The notes below the pieces were generated by a model that saw only the letters and a program-made list of their open reading frames with translations, was not told the origin of the DNA and searched no databases. A stretch of DNA of 64,000 bases, taken from assembly GCF_900091585.1 (NCBI RefSeq), contig NZ_FMHT01000003.1:1302001-1366000 (forward strand). The letters are read 5' to 3'. Of the stretch, positions 35,458-47,209 are shown one piece after another. Source of the stretch: Micromonospora nigra (lineage in GTDB: Bacteria; Actinomycetota; Actinomycetes; Mycobacteriales; Micromonosporaceae). The position numbers and the translations under genes were made by a program. Every line of letters starts with the position of its first letter. Position 1 is the stretch's first letter.

Positions 35458-35715
35458 ATGCTCAGCAAAGAGGATCAGCGCAGGTTCGAGCAGATCACCC
35501 GTAACCTCCGAGAGAGCGATCCGGCGTTCTTCGCACGGCTCGACCATCGGACCCGGGCCCGGCGCGCCCGGTGGCTGATGCTGGTGACCGTCCTGCTGTG
35601 GGCGTCGTTGCCGGCGACGACCGTGCTCGCCGGCCCACTGCCGGCGGTGATCTGCGCGGTGGTGCTGACCGCCAACGGCGCGCTCCTGTGGCGCTTCCGC
35701 CGCCGCTGGCTGTGA
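35458..35715 (+). CDS. DUF3040 small membrane protein
   Basis: An 85-residue protein starting MLSKEDQRRFEQITRNLRES, a charged cytoplasmic head. Two hydrophobic helices follow (about residues 40-58 and 61-78), with a basic end RFRRRWL. The head sequence L-S-x-x-(E/D)-x-R-x-(F/L)-x-x-I-x-x-x-L followed by D-P-x-(F/L) is the DUF3040 pattern of Actinobacteria; the function is unknown. The ATG at 35458 has GAGGGGAAGG upstream. It stands alone, convergent with the SWIM gene. Confidence 0.82.
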   Translation: MLSKEDQRRFEQITRNLRESDPAFFARLDHRTRARRARWLMLVTVLLWASLPATTVLAGPLPAVICAVVLTANGALLWRFRRRWL

Positions 35716-35847
35716 ACGGACGCCCGTTGCCGGGCGCACCCACGAGCGGACCAGACAACGGCCGTCCCGACCGGTCGACCGGGCGACGACTCCGGCGTGC
35801 AGCGCGCGGCCGGGCTGGCCGGGCTGCCCGCGCTGGTGGCTGAGCCG

Positions 35848-36815
35848 TCAACGATCGGTTCCGCCGTCGAGCAGCCGGTAGGCGCGGCGGAGCCGCTCGA
35901 CCAGGCCCGGACCACCGATCGCGGGAGCCGGCGGGCCCAGCTGACGCAACAGCAGGTCGGGGCCGGCGCTCAGGACGGGTGGGCGGTCGGGCAGTGGCAC
36001 CGGTGATGACCAGAAGACGTCGACCATCTCGGGCAGCGGCGGCGCCGGGATTCCGCCGAGGGGACGCGCCGCCCCGGCGACGTCCACCGTGGACGACGTC
36101 GGGTGGGTGCGGCCCGGCACCACCACACCGGTCCCGTCCACCGGCGCGGCACCACTCGCCCCGTCCACCGGCGACGCACCACTCGCCCGGCCCACCGGCG
36201 CGGCACCGGTCACGCCTACCGCTGCCGCCGTCGTGCGCAGCGCGCGCAGCCGGTCCAGCAGGTCGACGCGGCGGCGGCCACGCCAGTGCAGCAGTTCGAA
36301 GGGGTCGGCGTCGAACGTCTCGGCGAGCAGGTAGAAGGTGGCTGCGAGGTGCTTGCACGGGACGGCGACGTCCGGGCAACTGCACCACTGGTCGAGGTCG
36401 GACACCCCGGTGGGGAACAGGGGCGCGCCGGCGGCGACGAACACCTCCTCCAGTTCCACGGGCAGGTCACCGGCCAGCAGCCGGGCGCTGAAGAACGCCT
36501 GCCCCGCCAGGTCCGCCTCCACCCGCTCCCACAACGCGGCGGGAAACGGTGACAACGCGACGCGTACCCGGTACGGCTGGGCGCGCGACCCCTGCACCAC
36601 GGCGGTCACCACGCCCGGCGCGACCTCCAGCCGCACCACCTGACCCGCGCGGGCGTACGAACGGCCCCGGGTGAGCCGGGTGCCGAGCGCAAAGGACTCC
36701 AGCACCTCCAGGAACCGGCGCGACCACCAGGACACGCCGATCGCGCCCCGGGTGCTGCGGGCCCGCAGGCCACCGGAGACCCGCCGGGGTGGGCCGTAGT
36801 CGGCGAACCGGTCGG

Positions 36816-36819
<4 letters not shown>
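35848..36819 (-). CDS. SWIM zinc-finger protein
   Basis: A 323-residue protein whose SWIM motif is CSCPDVAVPCKHLAATFYLL (C-x-C-x(n)-C-x-H, about residues 145-164), a zinc-binding module for DNA or protein contact. The N-terminal half (FADYGPPRRVSGGLRARS, SWWSRRFLEVLES) is typical of SWIM proteins encoded beside SNF2 helicases. The region about residues 195-235 is a degenerate Gly/Ala/Ser/Pro repeat (GAAPV, GASPVDG). The GTG at 36819 overlaps the helicase stop by four bases, so the two are probably made together. Confidence 0.88.
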
Positions 36820-40043
<3,224 letters not shown>

Positions 40044-40108
40044 CCTGCTCCCCCTCGTCGACGCCCGGGAGACAGGATAGGCGGCCCCGACGGGCTACCG
40101 TCGGCGTC

Positions 40109-40978
40109 ATGTTCGACCTCCTCGTGGTCGGCGGTCTCGGGGTGGACGTCCGGGTGCGGGTGCCCGGCATGCCACTGCCGGTCGTCGACTCCCTCCTCGT
40201 CGACCCGATCGACCTGCGGATCGGCAACACGGGTGCCGGTGTGGCGCTCGCCGCGCACGCGCTCGGGCTGCGGGTGGCGGTGCTCGACACGGTGGGCGCG
40301 GACGCCGCCGGCGACGTGGTACGGGCAGCGCTGGCCCGCACCGGTGTGCACGCCGTGCTGCGCGACGACCCGGCCGGCACCCGCCGCTCGGTGAACCTCG
40401 TCGACCCGGCCGGGCGACGGATGTCGCTACACGATCCCCGGCCGCCGGCGGGACCGACGCCGATCACGGCGGCGGAGGTGGCGGCGCTGGTGAACGATGC
40501 CACGCACGTCCACGTGTCGATCATGGGCTGGGTCCGTGACCTGTTGCCCGACCTGCGGGGCGTACTGGGTGAGGGGGTGGGAACCTCCACGGACCTGCAC
40601 GACTGGGACGGCCGCAACCCCTACCACCGCCCGTTCGCCGAGACGGCCGAACTGGTGCTGGTCAGCGGGGTCCGGCTCGATGACCGGGCGGCGACGGTGG
40701 CCGCCTCGCTGGCCCCCCGCCCGGTGCTGGTGACGCGGGGCGCCGACGGCGCGGACCTGCACGTCGGGGGTCACGTCACGCGGGTGCCCGGCGAACCGCC
40801 GCCCGGCCCGGTGGTCGACACCAACGGGGCCGGGGACGCCGTCGTCGCGGGGATGGTCGCGGCCCGGCTGCGGGGTGCGACGTGGGTCGAGGCGGCCGGC
40901 TACGGGGCCCGGGTGGCCGCCGCCGCCTGCACCCACGACGGCATGGAGTACCCGCCGGGCCTGCTCCCCCACCTGTGA
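40109..40978 (+). CDS. PfkB-family carbohydrate kinase
   Basis: A 289-residue ribokinase-like sugar or nucleoside kinase. The N-terminal LLVVGGLGVDVRV and GNTGAGVALAAHALGLRVAV correspond to PfkB signature 1, and the C-terminal VVDTNGAGDAVVAGMVAARL (about residues 237-256) is signature 2 with the GAGD anion hole and catalytic Asp. The substrate cannot be assigned. The ATG at 40109 lies 65 bp from the divergent SNF2 start. High-GC opposite-strand frames over it are artefacts. Confidence 0.9.
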   Translation: MFDLLVVGGLGVDVRVRVPGMPLPVVDSLLVDPIDLRIGNTGAGVALAAHALGLRVAVLDTVGADAAGDVVRAALARTGVHAVLRDDPAGTRRSVNLVDPAGRRMSLHDPRPPAGPTPITAAEVAALVNDATHVHVSIMGWVRDLLPDLRGVLGEGVGTSTDLHDWDGRNPYHRPFAETAELVLVSGVRLDDRAATVAASLAPRPVLVTRGADGADLHVGGHVTRVPGEPPPGPVVDTNGAGDAVVAGMVAARLRGATWVEAAGYGARVAAAACTHDGMEYPPGLLPHL

Positions 40979-41029
40979 CCGCCCCGCTATCCGCTGCGGT
41001 GCGGCGGTCGCCGGGGCAGGATGGTTCGC

Positions 41030-41236
41030 ATGGCATCCACGGTTGAGATCCCCCTGGTGGGCGGCACCGCCGACGGCGAGCACGTCACCGTCGAGCTGGA
41101 CCCGAACGGCCGCCCCCCGCTGACCCACCATCATCTCGGCTCGGCGGGTCTGGCCGACGCGGAGATCTACGAGCTGGAGTCCGTCGAGGTCGACCCGCAG
41201 CGATGGCGCTACTCCTGGCGCGGCCAGGCGGCCTGA
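41030..41236 (+). CDS. Small conserved hypothetical protein
   Basis: A 68-residue acidic protein (MASTVEIPLVGGTADGEHVT through WRYSWRGQAA) likely forming a small beta-rich fold. Central HHHL and acidic patches are present, but no family was recognised. The ATG at 41030 has AGGA eight bases upstream; ATG at 41021 is possible. The stop codon falls inside the first copy of a 29-bp tandem repeat. Confidence 0.6.
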   Translation: MASTVEIPLVGGTADGEHVTVELDPNGRPPLTHHHLGSAGLADAEIYELESVEVDPQRWRYSWRGQAA

Positions 41237-41300
41237 AGCCCGCGGACGCGGGGCGGACGGCCTCAAGCCCGCAGACGCGGGGCGGACGGCCTGAAGCGCC
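41229..41300. repeat. 29-bp tandem repeat, about 2.5 copies
   Basis: Units starting CGGCCTGAAGCCCGCGGACG at 41229, 41258 and 41287 repeat with a 29-bp period and one or two substitutions per copy. The array covers the stop codon of the small gene at 41030 and ends at the stop of the convergent pyruvyl-transferase-like gene. Confidence 0.85.
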
Positions 41301-41301
41301 C

Positions 41302-42450
41302 TCAGACCGCCAACTGGGTGAAGGTGCGGTTGCGCAGGCTGTCCAGCACCGCCCGGGTGACCTGCGAGGTTCCCCGGGCCTCGTCGCACACCTGCGCCAC
41401 CCGTCGGGCGGTGGACTCGGCCCGCTGGTCGCGTTCGTCCCACAGCCGGTCCACCTCCGCCAGCAGCGGGCCCTCCACCTCCCGTTCCACGCCGCGCAGC
41501 GCCGGCACGCCGAGCCGCTGGGCGAGGTCGAAGACCTTGCCGGCGTACGGCAGGGGCAGGAACGGGGTGCCGACCATCGCGGCGAAGATGAGGAAGTGCA
41601 GCCGCATCCCGACCGCGAGGTCGAAGTGCCGCATCAGGCCGAGCACCTGCTGCGGTGAGTACTCGCCGTGCAGGATGCGCCCCCGCTCGGCGGCGACCAT
41701 GTGCGACAGGACGCCGTTGGAGTGCCGGATGTCGTCGCGCTCCATCGGCACGAACAGCACGTACGCGTCGACCCGGTGCACCAGGAAGTCGCCGATCTGG
41801 GCCAGCAGGCGGTGGTAGCCGTCGACGTCGAGGCGTTCGGCGGCGCGGCCGGGTTCGCGCACGCTCATCCCGATGAGCCGCTTGCCCGCCGGCACCCCCT
41901 CCTCGCGTAGCAGGTGCGCGGGGAAGTCATCGGGTTGCAGCAGGAACGCCGGGTCGGCGGTCACGGTGATCGGGTTGAGCAGTCCCGCCTCCTCCAGCAC
42001 CATCCGGGACTCCTGGTCCCGCACGGTCACCTGGGCGGCGCTGGCGAGGGTCTCCCGCACCATGCCGGTGTCGACCATCTCGCTGAGCGGCCCCACGCCC
42101 ACCGCGTAGGTCAGCAGTGGCAGGCCGCGCTCCTGGGCGACGCGGACGACGCGCAGGTAGCGGCGGGCCTCCCGGTCGTAGAGGATGCCGCCGCCGCCCA
42201 GGATGAGCAGGTCGAGCTGGGCGAGCACGAGAGCGGAGTCGATCCGGCTCACGCCCTCCCACGGCACCGCCTCCACGTCCGGGTGCGCCACCTTGGTGTG
42301 CGCCGGGTTGCGGGAGAACACGATGATCCGGGCGTTGGGTTCCTGAGTACGCAGATCGTGCAGCAACCCGGTGAGGATCGCCTCGTCGCCGAGGTTGCGA
42401 CCGCCGTACGAGCCGAGCACGCCGATGGTCAGTCCGGCACCACGCGTCAT
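41302..42450 (-). CDS. Polysaccharide pyruvyl transferase family protein
   Basis: A 382-residue protein. The N-terminal IGVLGSYGGRNLGDEAILTG (about residues 8-27) with the GNLGD-like motif is typical of PS_pyruv_trans (CsaB-like) proteins, as are LLILGGGGILYD, TYAVGVGPL, VTVRDQESRMVLEEAG and, near the end, AVGMRLHFLIFAAMVGTPFL. Such enzymes add ketal pyruvate from PEP to cell-wall polysaccharides; the acceptor is unknown. The ATG at 42450 with GGGGAGGAG upstream is preferred to the longer frame starting at 42510. Confidence 0.87.
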   Translation of the reverse strand: MTRGAGLTIGVLGSYGGRNLGDEAILTGLLHDLRTQEPNARIIVFSRNPAHTKVAHPDVEAVPWEGVSRIDSALVLAQLDLLILGGGGILYDREARRYLRVVRVAQERGLPLLTYAVGVGPLSEMVDTGMVRETLASAAQVTVRDQESRMVLEEAGLLNPITVTADPAFLLQPDDFPAHLLREEGVPAGKRLIGMSVREPGRAAERLDVDGYHRLLAQIGDFLVHRVDAYVLFVPMERDDIRHSNGVLSHMVAAERGRILHGEYSPQQVLGLMRHFDLAVGMRLHFLIFAAMVGTPFLPLPYAGKVFDLAQRLGVPALRGVEREVEGPLLAEVDRLWDERDQRAESTARRVAQVCDEARGTSQVTRAVLDSLRNRTFTQLAV

Positions 42451-42539
42451 CCGTCGCTCCTCCCCAGGTGCGTCCGGTGGCGGGTTCCCGTTGCTCGGGT
42501 GAACAGTCATCGACCGTGCCGCCCGACAGTCCCGTCCCG

Positions 42540-43124
42540 TCAGGGGCCGGGGGGCGGTGGGGCGACGAGACGGGCCACCAGGGCGGCAACCACCTCGTCG
42601 GGGTCGAAGCCGGCGTCGATCGAGGTGGTGAGCAGGTCGAGCAGCAGCCCGTCCACCGCGTAGTGCAGCAGGGCCACCTCGAACGCCCCACCGGGCAGGC
42701 CGGCGGCCAGGTGGAAGGCGACGTCCTCGTGGTAGCCCCGGCGCAGCGTGTCGCCGAGGATCCGGGCCAGGCCGGGGCGGCGGGCGGCTTCCAGGCGCAG
42801 TTCGACCAGGGCCCGGGTGAGTTCGGGGTGGCGGGTGGTGCGCTCGACGATGTAGCGCACGTAGTCGGTGAACAGTGCCAGGGTGGGTTCCCGGGCGCCC
42901 AGTTCGGTCAGCACGGCCTGGTCGGGGGCGAACCGCTCGAAGATGCGTTCACCGAGCGCGCCGAGCAGGGCGTCGCGGGTGCGGAAGTAGTTGGAGGCCG
43001 TGCCGACCGGCACGCCCGCCTCGGCGTCGACGGCGCGGTGGGTGAGGCCCCGCGCACCGGTCGCCGCGAGGACCCGCAGCCCGGCGTCCGCCAGGGCCGC
43101 CCGCCGTTCGGGGTTGCGCGCCAC
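42540..43124 (-). CDS. TetR-family transcriptional regulator
   Basis: A 194-residue regulator. The N-terminal helix-turn-helix region (about residues 7-55) reads LADAGLRVLAATGARGLTHR and AVDAEAGVPVGTASNYFRTR, the standard TetR DNA-binding fold; the rest is a helical ligand domain. It starts with GTG at 43124, without a clear ribosome binding site, so it may be leaderless. It is divergent from a RibD/DHFR-like reductase gene. A near-palindrome between them (43146-43161) is a good operator candidate, implying local control. Confidence 0.9.
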   Translation of the reverse strand: MARNPERRAALADAGLRVLAATGARGLTHRAVDAEAGVPVGTASNYFRTRDALLGALGERIFERFAPDQAVLTELGAREPTLALFTDYVRYIVERTTRHPELTRALVELRLEAARRPGLARILGDTLRRGYHEDVAFHLAAGLPGGAFEVALLHYAVDGLLLDLLTTSIDAGFDPDEVVAALVARLVAPPPPGP

Positions 43125-43145
43125 GGGAAAGAACCTAGCAGCGAG

Positions 43146-43161
43146 TACGACAGGTGTTGTA
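43146..43161. promoter_or_regulatory. Candidate TetR operator
   Basis: TACGAC-AGGT-GTTGTA is an inverted repeat with one mismatch, 22 bp before the TetR start and about 40 bp before the reductase start. Its position between two divergent genes fits autoregulation and control of the reductase. Not demonstrated. Confidence 0.5.
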
Positions 43162-43200
43162 GTTTGCTGACCACGACATCCGTAGTGATTGGGGTCCGGT

Positions 43201-43767
43201 TTGCGTACGCTCGTGTACTACGTCGCCAGCACCGTCGACGGCTTCATCGCCGGCCCCGACGGGTCGTACGACTTCTTCGGTCTTGATCCCGACGTGGGCC
43301 GACATCTCGCCACCCACTGGCCCCAGACCTTCCCGACCGTCGCCCACGGACAGTTCGGCATCGACGGTCGGCAGGGGCGCTTCGACACCGTGGTGATGGG
43401 CCGGGGCACCTACGAGCCGGCGCTGAGGGCCGGCATCACCAGCCCGTACGCCCACCTGCGGCAGTACGTCTTCTCCCGCTCGCTACCCCCGTCCGACGAC
43501 CCCACCCTCCAGGTCGTCTCCGGCGATCCCGTGGAGTTCGTCCGGGACCTCAAGCAGCGGCCCGGCCGTGACATCTGGCTGTGCGGCGGCGGCGACCTCG
43601 CCGGGCAACTGCTGCCCGAGGTGGACGAGCTGGTCGTCAAGGTCAACCCGGTCGTGGCCGGCAGCGGTGTCCCGTTGGCCGGCCGCGCCTTCGATCCACA
43701 CCGGTTCACCCTCACCGACGCCACCCCGATCGGCGGCGGCGTGGTCGTCCTGCGCTACGCCCGGTAG
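43201..43767 (+). CDS. RibD C-terminal/dihydrofolate-reductase-like protein
   Basis: A 188-residue protein of the RibD_C/DHFR-like fold. LVYYVASTVDGFIAGPDGSYDF is replaced here by its parts: VASTVDGFIAGPDG is the N-terminal signature, VVMGRGTYEPAL is the NADPH-site helix, and RDIWLCGGGDLAGQLLPEVD holds the GGG nucleotide loop, with VVAGSGVPLAGRAF after it. Stand-alone members are NADPH-binding reductases of unknown substrate. The frame opens with TTG at 43189; TTG at 43201 and GTG at 43213 are the alternatives, and 43201 has the best upstream GGGG. Divergent from the TetR gene. Confidence 0.8.
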   Translation: MRTLVYYVASTVDGFIAGPDGSYDFFGLDPDVGRHLATHWPQTFPTVAHGQFGIDGRQGRFDTVVMGRGTYEPALRAGITSPYAHLRQYVFSRSLPPSDDPTLQVVSGDPVEFVRDLKQRPGRDIWLCGGGDLAGQLLPEVDELVVKVNPVVAGSGVPLAGRAFDPHRFTLTDATPIGGGVVVLRYAR

Positions 43768-43840
43768 CCGGCGTGGGTCCCCCTGCCGCAACGGTGGAAC
43801 TCCGTTGCGAGCGGGGCCGACAGTCCCCGACCGTGGACGG

Positions 43841-44776
43841 ATGAGCGGACGCGCCGTGCCCCGGATCGGCTGGGCCCACCTGCCCGACCACGTACGCGGC
43901 GCGGTGCAGGGCATCCTCGGCGACCGGGTGGTCGACGCGGTGTCCCAACCCGGCGGCTGGTCGCCCGGCACCGCCGACCGGGTCCGCACGGCGACCGGCC
44001 GACGGGCCTTCGTCAAGGCGGTCAGCCCGGCGCAGAACCCGGACAGCCCCGGCATGCTGCGTGCGGAGGCACGGATCGCCGCCGACCTGCCCGCGCACGC
44101 CCCGACGTCACGCCTGCTCGGCACGCACGACGACGGCGAGTGGGTGGCGCTGGTCTTCGCCGACGTCGAGGGCCGGCACCCGGTCACGCCATGGGACACC
44201 GACGAGCTGACCACGGTCCTGGACACCCTGGCGGCGATGGCCGCCGCGCTCACCCCCTGCCCCGCCGGTCGGGCACCCACCGCGGCCCGGGCGCTGGCGT
44301 ACGACTTCGCCGGCTGGCACCGGATCGCGGCGGACCCTCCGGCGGACCTCGACCCGTGGGTCGTCGGGCACCTGGACGCGCTACGGGCCGCCGCCGACCG
44401 GGGTGCCGCCGCGCTCGACGGCGACACCCTCTGCCACGTCGACATCCGGGCCGACAACCTGCTGCTCGACGCGGCCGGCGCGGTCACCGTGGTCGACTGG
44501 CCGTGGGGTTGCCAGGGGCCGACCTGGCTGGACACGGCGCTGCTGCTGGTCAATGTCCGGCTGCACGGCGGTCACGACACCGAGGCACTGCTGCGGTCAC
44601 TGCCACTCACCGCTGACGTCGACCCCGACGCGCTGACCGGCGTGTACGCCGGCCTGGCCGGGTTCTTCGCCGACGGGGCCCGCCGTCGGGCACCACCCGG
44701 CATCCCGACGCTGCGCGCGTTCCAGCAGGCCCAGGCCGACGCCCTGCTCTCCTGGCTGGCCGAGCGCCTGCGCTGA
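43841..44776 (+). CDS. Aminoglycoside phosphotransferase (APH)-like kinase
   Basis: A 311-residue protein-kinase-like small-molecule kinase. The catalytic loop LCHVDIRADNLLLD (H-x-D-x4-N, about residues 200-213) and the metal-binding VVDWPWG (DFG-equivalent, about 221-227) are intact, as is a probable ATP lysine in RRAFVKAVSP. APH-family enzymes phosphorylate drugs or metabolites; resistance cannot be inferred. The ATG at 43841 is 10 bp from the convergent alpha/beta hydrolase at its other end, and the gene lies 73 bp downstream of the RibD-like gene on the same strand. Confidence 0.85.
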   Translation: MSGRAVPRIGWAHLPDHVRGAVQGILGDRVVDAVSQPGGWSPGTADRVRTATGRRAFVKAVSPAQNPDSPGMLRAEARIAADLPAHAPTSRLLGTHDDGEWVALVFADVEGRHPVTPWDTDELTTVLDTLAAMAAALTPCPAGRAPTAARALAYDFAGWHRIAADPPADLDPWVVGHLDALRAAADRGAAALDGDTLCHVDIRADNLLLDAAGAVTVVDWPWGCQGPTWLDTALLLVNVRLHGGHDTEALLRSLPLTADVDPDALTGVYAGLAGFFADGARRRAPPGIPTLRAFQQAQADALLSWLAERLR

Positions 44777-44785
44777 ACGCCGGCG

Positions 44786-45583
44786 TCAGGTCGGCGGGCC
44801 GGCCGGGTGGGTGAGGAACGGTAGCACCGCCGCAGGCAGCGCCGGGGAGTCGAGGATGTCGTAGTGGGTGAGCCCCGGCAGCACGGCCAGCCGGGCAGCG
44901 GGCCGGCCGACGCCGTCCCACCCCGCGTCCCGGTGCCCGCCGCCGAGGAGCCCGAAGAACTCCACCATGTGGGCGGCGCGTACCGAGTCGGCGTCGGCGA
45001 AGACCAGCAGGGTGGGGGTGGTCAGGGCGGCCACCTCGGCGGACCAGTCGTACTCGCGGCGCAGCAGTTCGCCGGTCTTCGCCCAGAGCGCCGGCCAGTC
45101 GCCCGGACGCGGGGCCATGCGTTCGTAGCGCTGGTGCGGCGGGGTGCCCCGCATCCGCTCACCGTACGCCGCGTCCTGCTCGGCCATCGCCGCGAGCACC
45201 TCCGGATACCAGCCCTGCCGCCGGCACGGAGCGGAGACCACCACCAGCCGCCGGACCAGGTGCCGGTGCTGGATCGCCGTCCGCAGGGCCACGCCCCCTC
45301 CGAGGGAGTAGCCCAGCAGGTCGACCTCGGCCAGGCTGAGGTGGACGACCAGCGCGGCGACGTCGTCGGCCATCGTCTCGTAGCGCAGCGGCCGGTCGAC
45401 GTCGGCGGTACGCCCGTGGGCCTGGAGGTCGACGCCGACCACCCGCCGGCGGGCCGTCAGGGCGGGCAGCATCGTCTCGAAGTTCTCCACCGCGCCGAAC
45501 CCGCCGTGCAGCAGCACGAGAGGCCGCCCGGCGCCGTGCGACTCGTACCAGAGCCGCACTCCGTTGACCTGGGCGTAGGCCAT
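44786..45583 (-). CDS. Alpha/beta hydrolase
   Basis: A 265-residue alpha/beta-fold hydrolase. The oxyanion loop is LVLLHGGFGAVENF, the nucleophile elbow is LLGYSLGGGVALRTA (Ser about 97), the acid is probably in TLLVFADADSVR, and the catalytic His is in LPGLTHYDIL (about residue 241). The substrate is not recognisable. The ATG at 45583 has GGGAGGGG upstream. It is divergent from the ArsR-CDF operon, with 205 bp between them. Confidence 0.88.
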   Translation of the reverse strand: MAYAQVNGVRLWYESHGAGRPLVLLHGGFGAVENFETMLPALTARRRVVGVDLQAHGRTADVDRPLRYETMADDVAALVVHLSLAEVDLLGYSLGGGVALRTAIQHRHLVRRLVVVSAPCRRQGWYPEVLAAMAEQDAAYGERMRGTPPHQRYERMAPRPGDWPALWAKTGELLRREYDWSAEVAALTTPTLLVFADADSVRAAHMVEFFGLLGGGHRDAGWDGVGRPAARLAVLPGLTHYDILDSPALPAAVLPFLTHPAGPPT

Positions 45584-45788
45584 GCCGATCCCCTCCCGGC
45601 CGCACGGTCGATCCCATCGCGTGTCCGTGCGTGCGGTGCCGCTGCCGAGCCGGGCAGGGCCGGGCACGCGGATCGAGAACCCAGACGAATCGACCTTACG
45701 CCGGACCGGGCACGCGGGGCGCGACCGCAGCGGCTCCGGCGTCGGCCCGCACGTGAAACCGATACCGTGGCGGGGATATCATCGTGCC

Positions 45789-46148
45789 ATGACGATTGGT
45801 TGTTCTCCGGGTTCGGCTCCCGCCGTGGCGCTGTTCCGGTCCCTCGGCGACCCGACGCGCCTGGCGATCCTGCGCCGGCTGGCCGTCGGCGAGGCGCGCG
45901 TGGTGGACCTGACGGGTGAGCTGGGGCTGGCCCAGTCGACGGTGTCGAAACACCTGGGGTGCCTGCGTGACTGCGGCCTGATCGACTACCGCGTCGAAGG
46001 GCGGCAGTCGTTCTACGCGCTGACCCGACCGGAGCTGATGGACCTGCTGCGCGCGGCGGAACAACTCCTCGCCGCCACCGGCGAGGCGGTGGCCCTCTGC
46101 CCGGTCTACGGAACCGCGACCGACCCGGCGGCGGTGGTGACCGGATGA
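45789..46148 (+). CDS. ArsR/SmtB-family metal-responsive repressor
   Basis: A 119-residue winged-helix repressor. SLGDPTRLAILRRLAVGEAR and LGLAQSTVSKHLGCLRDCGL form the ArsR DNA-binding core. Cysteines are placed near the N-terminus (IGCSPGS), in the recognition-helix region (HLGCLRDCGL) and near the C-terminus (ALCPVYG), resembling CmtR/NmtR-type sensors; the metal is not predictable. The gene overlaps the downstream CDF transporter by four bases (ATGA), so the repressor probably controls efflux. A GATATC lies about 15 bp upstream of the start, a possible part of an operator. Confidence 0.88.
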   Translation: MTIGCSPGSAPAVALFRSLGDPTRLAILRRLAVGEARVVDLTGELGLAQSTVSKHLGCLRDCGLIDYRVEGRQSFYALTRPELMDLLRAAEQLLAATGEAVALCPVYGTATDPAAVVTG

Positions 46149-46843
46149 CCGCCTCGCTGCTGACCCCGCAACGGCGGGCGGTGCTGTCGCGACGCAGCCT
46201 GTGGCTGGCCTACGCCACCGCCGGCTACAACCTGCTGGAGGGCCTGGTCGCGATCGCCGCGGGCGCGGCGGCCTCCTCCACCGCGCTGATCGGCTTCGGC
46301 CTCGACTCGTTCATCGAGGTGTCCAGCGCCGCCGTGCTGATCTGGCAGTTCCGCTCCCGGGTGCCCGAGGACCGGGAGCGACTGGCGCTGCGGCTCATCG
46401 GCCTGTCGTTCTTCGCCCTCGCGGCCTGGGTGAGCGTCGAGGCCGCCCGCTCGCTGCTGGCCGGCGGCGACGCGGACGCCAGCCCCGTCGGCATCGGCCT
46501 CGCCGCCGCCTCCCTGGTCGTGATGCCCCTGCTCGTACGGGCCAAGCGACGCACCGGCCGGGAACTCGGCTCGGCGACGGTCATGGCCGACTCCACCCAG
46601 ACCATGCTGTGCACCTACCTGTCCGCGGTGCTCCTCGTCGGCCTGGTCCTCAACGCCGTGTGGGGCTGGTCGTGGGCGGACCCGGTCGCCGCGCTCGTCA
46701 TCGCCGGGGTCGCGGTCAGGGAAGGTGTGCAGGCCTGGCGCGGCGAGCAGTGCGACGACTGCGCGCTGCCCGTGGCCGACGAGGCCCCGGACCGCGCCGA
46801 CGCCTGCTGCTCCGACCGGAACTGCCACGACCCGCGCGCGTGA
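46145..46843 (+). CDS. Cation diffusion facilitator-type metal efflux protein
   Basis: A 232-residue membrane protein with about six helices (LWLAYATAGYNLLEGLVAI at helix 1, then ALIGFGLDSFIEVSSAAVLI with the helix-2 Asp/Glu metal ligands, MADSTQTMLCTYLSAVLL with the helix-5 ligands). It lacks the usual C-terminal ferredoxin-like cytoplasmic domain; instead it ends in a Cys-rich tail (CDDCALP, ACCSDRNCHD) that could bind metal. Together with the coupled ArsR repressor it forms a metal-resistance operon. Confidence 0.88.
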   Translation: MTASLLTPQRRAVLSRRSLWLAYATAGYNLLEGLVAIAAGAAASSTALIGFGLDSFIEVSSAAVLIWQFRSRVPEDRERLALRLIGLSFFALAAWVSVEAARSLLAGGDADASPVGIGLAAASLVVMPLLVRAKRRTGRELGSATVMADSTQTMLCTYLSAVLLVGLVLNAVWGWSWADPVAALVIAGVAVREGVQAWRGEQCDDCALPVADEAPDRADACCSDRNCHDPRA

Positions 46844-46883
46844 TGGTCGCCGTCACCCAGTTCCGGGGCGGCGGCGGCCTCAC

Positions 46884-47048
46884 CAACAGCTCCGGCAGCG
46901 GATCGATCACCTGCGGGTAGCGGGCCTGCGGGAGAGAGGTCCAGACGTACGCGACATCCCGCGCCAGCCCGTCAGCCGACGACACCGGACGGCGGGCGCC
47001 CGGACACGCCAACGCGATCTCGTACGTCGACAGCGCCGCGCGGATCCG
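46884..47048 (-). pseudogene. Remnant of an XRE/TPR regulator gene
   Basis: The minus strand encodes RIRAALSTYEIAL followed by LARDVAYVWTSLPQARYPQV and IDPLPELL. This lines up with residues of the intact XRE/TPR regulator at 26253-27482 (EIRAALERYDSI, LRKAVTHAWLTYQYGRYGML, TRALPKLL). The fragment is preceded in frame by a stop (47049-47051), has no helix-turn-helix and no C-terminal repeats, and runs into the CDF gene's 3' end. The rest of the 46844-47209 gap shows no gene. It is a decayed copy left beside the element insertion site. Confidence 0.6.
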
Positions 47049-47209
47049 CTAGGGGCGCGGCGACACTGCTCCTGGCAGTACCGCTGCCGAGAAGTCGAGA
47101 GGGCAGCACGCCGGCCAACCTGAGCCGGCCCAGGATCAGAGCCTGACTCTGCTCGGCCTGCCAGGCTGTGGGCCGACAACTCACGCCAGGCACGTGCCAT
47201 AGTGAGCGG

